Assembly: GCA_013350335.1 (NCBI GenBank)
Contig: CM023536.1
Span: 9,692,207 to 9,756,206 of the forward strand
Origin: Chimonanthus salicifolius
Lineage: Eukaryota; Streptophyta; Magnoliopsida; Laurales; Calycanthaceae
Length of the DNA: 64,000 nucleotides
Direction of reading: 5' to 3'
Positions 57,660 through 64,000 of this stretch are shown here, in pieces (the stretch's first letter is position 1; each line of letters opens with the position of its first letter). Made by a program: the position numbers and the translations under genes. The notes below the pieces were generated by a model that worked only from the letters and a program-made list of their open reading frames with translations, did not search any database and was not told where the DNA came from.

Positions 57660-58115
57660 TATGATAGATGGAACGACCCAAGTCCCATATAAATCTCATA
57701 AGAATTTTATAAAAGCAAATCTTTAATTTAAATATTTATTTATAACTTCTTATTTCTAAATATATATAACATATAAAAATTCTTGATCATATTCTTAAAT
57801 TTACTAAATTTAAATATAAATTTTCTAATTCTATTGATTTCTGTAAGAATTTGTATTTTTAAATAATAATATAATAACCATATTAAGTATTTTAACGTGA
57901 CCACTAGATTGGTTTGCACATAGGCCTAAATGTGACTTATACTGAAGAATTTTTTTATTTGAGATTTTTTGGTAAAAAATATTAAATGGAGTTTATTTAT
58001 GAGATTTATTTTTAATCAAAGATAATTTTAATGTAAATATCTTTTTTATGATTGTTATTGGTATTTAATATCAATCAATTATGAAAAATTATTCATGGAA
58101 CCATGAAAATTATTG
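57660..58115 (+). repeat. Dispersed repeat R1, copy 3, uninterrupted
   Basis: GGAACGACCCAAGTCCCATA, CCACTAGATTGGTTTGCAC and AATTATGAAAAATTATTCATGG show the empty sites for the insertions at 55823, 56402, 46358 and 46723. Confidence 0.85.
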
Positions 58116-58392
58116 AGGTATTTAAGAGATTAAGGAACTAAGTATAATTTTTTATCTATGAAATTGTAAAAGATTTAATGATTTTTATCTCAAAAGTGAT
58201 CTATCTTACTATTATAATCATAATGTCATATAATTTAAGAGAGGTAGTTGATAATGTCTTGCAAGACATAGCTAAAAATTTGCGCCAAATATTTATTATT
58301 TTCATATTTTTTAAATAGTTCAATTGGCATACGCATCTAGCATTAGACTTATCTAATAAATGAGGTTTACATGTGGTTTTGTGCATCCTTCT

Positions 58393-58397
58393 ATACA

Positions 58398-58433
<36 letters not shown>

Positions 58434-58494
58434 TACATACATACATATACATACATATACATACATACATACATATACATACATACATACATAC

Positions 58495-58545
<51 letters not shown>

Positions 58546-58639
58546 CATACATACATACATACATATACATATACATACATATACATATACATACATACAT
58601 ACATACATACTTACTTACTTACTTATATATATATATATA
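58393..58639. repeat. (CATA)n/(TA)n compound microsatellite
   Basis: Runs of CATA, mixed ATACAT units and an inner pure TA run. Long Tyr/Thr/Ile or Met/Tyr/Val frames on both strands are artefacts. Confidence 0.97.
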
Positions 58640-59340
58640 AGGAGTAAGCTGATTCGATTAAATTATCTAATTTTTTTTTTTTTTGAATTTATGTGTGCTA
58701 TATCTAAATTTTTTATGTGATATATAATTATATGAGAAAAAAATTATCTAAATTTTATGTATGTGATTGAATAGTCATGAGAAAACCTTAACTATGCATG
58801 CAAATAATATAAATAATAAAAAACATGAATAAACTTTAGTATAAATTAAACAAATAGAATAAGACTATAAAATAAAATAAAATAAAAATTTGATAAAAAA
58901 ATCAAGAATTTAAATAGAAGGTAAAGTTCTATATATAGTGGAAAAGCTTAAATCTTACGGAAATAAGAAAACAAATATAAGAATACCAATAAAATAAAAA
59001 TAAATAGTACAATATATTCTAAAATTGTCTATATTGAGACAAGAATGTACACTAGAGAATAATTAAAATGGCATTAATCTACAAAAAAATATTTCTATCT
59101 TAATTTAAAAAGTTCTATCTCTAAATTCAACTATCTATTTTATTATTTAATATCAAATAAATATCGCTAAAAAAATCTAATCAAATAAACAACAAGTTAT
59201 TTAAAATATAATTTTAAATTTATATAATTTTTTTAACTATATAATTTGTTTGATATAATAAAATACAGAAATATATACTTTGTAAATTGATCAAAAGGAA
59301 CCGTTAAAAAGCGAAGTAATTTCTTTGCGACGAAGGCAGT
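58640..59340. other. AT-rich DNA upstream of RING copy 3
   Basis: No gene. From about 59090 it matches the upstream blocks of the other RING copies (GTTCTATCTCTAAATTCAACT, ATAATTTGTTTGATATAATA). Confidence 0.5.
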
Positions 59341-59823
59341 AGTATCGAAGAAACACGTGTGAGATTATCATTGGTCCGTTTTAGGGGAACTGGAGAACAG
59401 ATTTTTTGTTTAAATTTTAAAAGAATGTACAGATGTACTTTATAAAGTGACCGTTGAATGTATCCAAGAAACACGTGTCAGATGATCATTGGTCCATTTG
59501 AGGGGAACTGGGATAGATTTTCCGTTTAAATATTAAAATAATTTACTGCAGTCCATCATAAAATGACCGTGGGCTTTCTTTCTTGTTTTTGCGTTACAAA
59601 CTCTTTCTTCTCCAGAAACCCTCTTCTTCTCTGAAACTCCCTGAAACTCTTCAAAGCTTGCTATACTGTGTTCTGTATTCATCAAAAAGAAACTAGTATA
59701 CAAACGATTTGCAGGTGTCTCGTCTGTAGAAATCCTGTCTCTTCGACGTCTGTCTTCTTCTTCTTCAAGGAAAGAGAACTTGAAACCCTCTCTGTTTCTG
59801 TTCTTCTTCTCTGGAAAAGAGCA
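59341..59823 (+). promoter_or_regulatory. Promoter block of RING copy 3, duplicated
   Basis: CACGTG-N10-ATTGG occurs twice (59354-59374 and 59472-59492), each followed by GTCCRTTT.AGGGGAACTGG and TTTAAA.ATT. The leader has the CTCTTCTTCTCTG stretch of the family. The partial duplication is about 118 bp. Confidence 0.5.
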
Positions 59824-60535
59824 ATGTATGAGCACGTGCCGTTCTTGTTCACGAAAGTCTATCGCCATGTCTCAAGTGAGAATTGGGAGGAAGGACAAAC
59901 AACTGAAGCTTCTGTTAGAATTCGTATCGAGAGAGGCAGAAATTTATCTCATTTTTTGCGGGAGAACCTGCCATTGTTCTGTATGAGGAAGTGACACGTG
60001 AGACTCGGCGGTACTTCCCATCTCTCATTTTCCCGATGTTGATTCCCAAAGAAGCCCGACAGATTGCATTGGATGCGCTTACTTCCATGGGACTTCCTTT
60101 GAATAATCACTCTAGAATCTCTTCCTTCATCAACGATGTTGTTGCTTTCTCTTTGGATTTTGAAGCCCGATATTTGATCGTCTGTATTGATATAGAGAAG
60201 GTGACTGAATGGGTATGCGATGAGAGAGAAACCCTTCAATGGGTGTTGAGAGAATCAGAGATATCAAATCAAGATATGGAATTTGAAGTAGAACCGCCCC
60301 TCCATAAGCAATCCAATCGCTCAAGAGAAAGTCATTCGAACGAGATGATGATGCCAACCGTATGTGCATGGTATGTCTGGAAGAATTTGAAATTGGCACA
60401 GAGGTCACACTCATGCCCTGTTCTCATCTCTTTTATGGAGAATGCATCTCTGAATGGTTGGAACGAACCAATTCATGTCCTTTGTGTAGAATCAAGTTGA
60501 CAGAGACAACAGAGACAACGACAAAAGATGCGTAA
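59824..60535 (+). pseudogene. RING-H2 E3 ligase copy 3, two frameshifts
   Basis: Homologous along its length to the intact gene at 51702 but more diverged. The frame from MYEHVPFLFTK is lost at about 59924 (one base missing in the SVRIRYRE region). Homology resumes as EPAIVLYEEVTRETRRYFP to about 60297, where another base is missing, then runs as CMVCLEEFEIGTEVTLMPCS and CPLCRIKL to the stop at 60533. One zinc ligand is lost, His to Tyr (HLFYGEC). No complete product is possible. Confidence 0.88.
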
Positions 60536-61260
60536 ATTTTCATTTATTCCTTTTTTTGTACTTAACCATATTTTTTTCACTTTTGGATCCATTGGGTTTT
60601 CTATAATTTGGGTCAAATGGTGGGATTTTTTCGTTCTTTCTTTTGTATAATCACTTCTTTTTTTTTTTTTCAAATTTCAAGATCCAGGGGTCTTTTTTCC
60701 TATAATTGGGTCTGTTGTATTTTTGTTCATGATCTTCCATTTATTCCTTTTTGTAATTACATTTTTATTTGTAGATTCATAGGTTTTTTTATTTTTTTTG
60801 TAATTTGGGTCAATTGGTGGGTTTTTTTTTAAAAAAGACATTTATCCCTTTTTGTAATTACCTTTTTCATTTCTAGATCCATGATTTTGTTTTCCTGTAA
60901 TTTGGGTCAACTCTTGTATTCTTTTTCATAATTTTCCATTTATTTCTATGTAATTACTTTCTCTTCATTAATGGATTCATGTGTTTTTTTTTTGATTGGT
61001 TCTCTTACTGAATGTAATTTTTTTAAAATTTATGGCATATGTCTGACGGTTGAAAATCAATTTTGTGATTGTTTATATCTTAACATTATATACTTGTCTC
61101 TCATAGTTATATAATTATTGAGAAAAACATTTATAAAATTTATAATTCTACATTTTACCATTGGTTGATTAAAGACATAAATAATTTTACCACATGAATT
61201 AGTTTTTACCGTATTGTTGAAAAATGTAGAAATGAATAAAGATGGATATTAAAAGAGACA
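60536..61260 (+). repeat. 3' flank of RING copy 3
   Basis: The same ordered T-rich sentences as after the other copies, extending through GACGGTTGAAAATCAATTTTG, TTAACATTATATACTTGTCTC and ATAATTTTACCAC. The 55080 copy matches it to about 55800. Confidence 0.75.
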
Positions 61261-61648
61261 ATGCTTCACTCATTTACTTCTTTTTATTTGAAAGAATTAT
61301 CTTATCCTTAATTCGGTAAAATCTTCAGTTCGAAATATTCGCAAAACCAATAATATCCTAGAATTTGGTTGAAAATTTTGGATGGTTTTTTAATCCGTCT
61401 TATAAAAATTGATAGGATTTGTTGAGATGTTGAGTCAAGTCAACTTAGATAGTCTCACCTAAGTTTTTTTTTTTTAAGTTTTAAATTATAATTGGCTATT
61501 AGCTTAAGAATGGATAGAAAAAAATTATAGATGAAATATGAGAAATCAATAATTGTATAGTTTATGCACTTACCGTCCTTATTTTCTACATTTGTGACTC
61601 ATTTTAAATTTTAACGATCAATCTCTAAATTAAGCTTACTAAATCCTG

Positions 61649-61836
61649 AAGGGCTAGTTTGATAGTCAATTCACACCTTTATTTGTGAGAGGTCTTGGAA
61701 TCAAGCCTCCCTCAACACAAAACGAGTCACTCACCTTAATTTTGTATCCGTCATGTGCGGATTGAGACATTTACATATGGCCCTGAAAATTAGTGTGATG
61801 AGACGCTTAAATACCTTGATTTTCAAAAAAAAAATG
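61649..61836 (+). mobile_element. SINE, family A
   Basis: GGCTAGTTTGATAGTCAA (A box), GGAATCAAGCCTCCC (B box), ATGTGCGGATTGAGACATTT and a terminal A9 run. The best-preserved tail of the family in this window. Confidence 0.7.
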
Positions 61837-63266
61837 TTAAGCTCACTAGAGACTTTCACATCATCTCTCTCTAATTTTGTTCCAAAATTACATTTGCCAA
61901 CACTCTTTATTACAACTAGCCTACTTAACCATGCATAAAAATAAGACCATTAGATTTTTAGTTTACCATGGAGTGATGCAGAATTTAAAAAACAACCCAT
62001 GGATGCATGGAATTAGACAATTATATTTTCAATCCAAAGACTACTTTTGTATGGATTATTGTTACGTTTGTCATAATGTTCAACTGCAAAGCTTTCTCAT
62101 GTTAGTAAAAAGATTAATATTTACAAATTTGTGAGATTAATCTCACCTCTAACAAAGGGTAGGTATATTATTAAAAATACTATAAATTTCTAAAAAATAA
62201 AACACCATATGAAATTTTCGCCTTGTCATCTTGATCTTTACAAAATTGTAGTGACATAAGGCATTGATTTTATATTGGCTCATTTGATGAGATGATTTAA
62301 TGAGTATAAAGTTACATTTACAATCTCTATGTATTTCTTTTTAAACATCTCACCGTATTATATACTTCAACGATCATTTTTAAGAACATTGAAAAATAAG
62401 AGAACTGACTGACGAAGAGAGCTTATCCGGCCATCTCAGCCCTATCTCAATTTCCTAAAAATAACATTTGAGACCCTAAAGACCATATCATACATAAATA
62501 ATAGAAAAAAGATAATCATAAATAAGGGAATGTAGTCATAAAGAAACAGATAATTAGATGTGGACTGGCTGAAATTGAGATAAAACCAATCTAGCGTTTC
62601 AATTGTGAATGAAGCCTGATTTAATGGTAGCACTCATCAAGAAGTGTCATGATGGCCCCAACGAAAGAATTGTATAAACCTTACACATGATGGAACAAAG
62701 AAAGGATAGGGACACTGATTTTTTTTCAATAACGAAGGGCACCGGATTTGTCTTTCAGTTTACTTGTCATCATCTAAATGGTGAAAAGATATAGTAATGG
62801 GCATTGTCATCTAAAAATTCTGGTGTCCTGGCATATTAACTGATTAGTACCATTTGAATATGTTAGCCACATTATCTGCTTGTAATATGAAATGCCCGGA
62901 GATATTTGTCGAATGATTTGCATTCAGAATTTGTTAGCCAACAATGAGACCAGATCAAATCATGAAAAAAGGGATAGACCAACATTCCCATCGAATTAAA
63001 ACAGAAATTTAGATACATATCCCACTGGTTTACAGAAACAAAATCTAGCAATAATGTGATTCAGACCTCATCTTCCTTGTTCACTTTTGCTTCATAAAGC
63101 ATTCTAATTCAAATCAAAGATGATCAGGAACACTTCGAAGTCGGGTATGCAATGTCATGCTCATTATATTATTGCATAAAACAACTGTATTCCTTTTCTT
63201 GACAAAAACAGAGAATTCCGAGCATTTACTTTTCTGGTATGCAATGTTACATGGATCCCAGTGGCA
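61837..63266. other. Intergenic, no gene recognised
   Basis: Short matches to 29750 (TTAATATTTACAAATTT) and 34080. From about 62600 it could be 3' untranslated sequence of the candidate exon at 63267, but nothing proves it. Confidence 0.35.
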
Positions 63267-63361
63267 TCATGAGAAAGCTTTTCGAAGGAAAAACAGAGAC
63301 GCTGCAACATTTAGTGTTGCATCCATAGGCTCCACTTCTGTTGATGCTTCACGTTTCTTCC
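63267..63361 (-). CDS. Possible terminal exon of an unknown gene
   Basis: On the minus strand a good acceptor, TTGGTGATGCAG|GGAAG, opens a frame of about 30 codons (KKREASTEVEPMDATLNVAA, then SLFFLRKAFS) ending in TGA at 63267. The residue mix looks protein-like and the other two frames stop at once or within 17 codons. I do not recognise the protein. Earlier exons would lie beyond the LINE at 63533 and the window edge. It may be chance. Confidence 0.25.
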
Positions 63362-63532
63362 CTGCATCACCAAGATTTTAAACCAACAATCAGGACAATT
63401 TGTGGCACTACAGGAAAATCATTCATTAAAGCCAATGAGAAGTAGAGTTACACATAGATTTGCATGGGGGGCATACAAGATCACAGTTTATCCCCAAATG
63501 CATTTATAACTGTTTGGTCTTCAAACCACCAC

Positions 63533-64000
63533 AGAAATAAAGCCAACAAAAGCAAGAATGTCTGTTAATGCAACCAGAAAACCAGACCAAAGGAACCCAT
63601 TCAGGTTTAGTCAGATTGATGTGGTGTTTAATTTTTTTTTTTTTTGAAATGGGATGTAGTGGTGTTTAATAGCAGAGGCAATGGATAGAACCCCTCCTTC
63701 ATCCCCAGTCCACCGAATTTCATCATCAGTTTCAGTATAAGACAGTTGAATAGCATTGATGAGGTCCCAAATTTCAACCAGAGTACTAGAAGTAGCCACA
63801 GGAAGATTCCAAGAGCTGTTATGAATGGAATGACTAACTTCGATATCCCAACCCAGCCCAAGATCGTAGGCAGGTCTATACCCAAAATGTTCAAACAGAA
63901 TGTACCCTGGTTTTAGCCAAGGATCTATCCAGAAGTTGGTATTAGCTCCATTACCAATGGCATACAAGGTTTGATGTTTGACCTTGTCCCTAACCTTTAG
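63533..64000 (-). mobile_element. LINE fragment, second copy, cut by the window edge
   Basis: About 96% identical by eye to 40687-41155, both on the minus strand, including a shared T run flanked by GATGTRGTGGTGTTTAA repeats. The frame reads GNGANTNFWIDPWLKPGYIL, YDLGLGWDIEVSHS and DDEIRWTGDEGG, the C-terminal zinc-domain region of plant L1 LINEs. Homology to the first copy starts abruptly at 63533 and continues off the right end. Confidence 0.85.

Noticed and set aside
58201..58720. Several Tyr/Thr/Ile and Met/Tyr/Val frames
   Set aside because: Pure translation of the CATA/TA microsatellite.
63611..63967. 118-codon frame that looks like a conserved protein
   Set aside because: It is the C-terminal region of a LINE polyprotein; the same reading occurs in the other LINE copy.

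Overview
This is nuclear DNA of a flowering plant. The genes have spliced exons with GT..AG introns, and the rest is AT-rich sequence full of plant-type LTR retrotransposons, LINEs, tRNA-derived SINEs and MITEs. No prokaryotic or organellar features are visible. I cannot name the species; gene order and repeat style do not suggest a grass.

Layout. 1-5.2 kb holds the 5' part of an AMP deaminase gene (minus strand; exons 1 and 2 only, the rest lies beyond the left edge), with three small DNA transposons and a SINE in or beside its introns. 5.2-12 kb is AT-rich and holds hAT-type MITEs, one of them swollen by a solo LTR. 12.0-17.7 kb is a complete but dead Ty1/Copia element with two 182-bp LTRs. 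18.2-25.5 kb is an apparently intact five-exon amidase-signature enzyme gene (plus strand) whose introns carry a Stowaway MITE, SINEs and a hAT MITE.

28-61 kb is a locally duplicated region. It contains one intact single-exon RING-H2 E3 ligase gene (51.7 kb), two frameshifted relatives (32.6 and 59.8 kb), two orphan 3' ends (29.4 and 55.0 kb) and several orphan promoter blocks (30-31 kb). Three tRNA-Gly-like relics lie at 28.9-31.6 kb. Between the RING copies sit a dead LINE (37.3-42.8 kb, minus) carrying a nested 2.55-kb solo LTR and a retroposed insert, a 3.34-kb solo LTR (47.1-50.4 kb), SINEs, and many hAT MITEs. A single sorting-nexin-2 exon fragment lies at 53.2 kb. The right edge cuts a second LINE copy about 96% identical to the first.

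Functionally the only genes likely to be expressed are the AMP deaminase (purine salvage), the amidase and the middle RING ligase; they do not form a pathway. The most informative content is the mobile-DNA record. Two hAT MITE families (one built of CGATAT palindromes, one of CCGAC-rich sequence) can be delimited to the base by 8-bp target duplications, and several are supported by paralogous empty sites within the window. The RING array also shares a conserved promoter module, CACGYG-N10-ATTGG.
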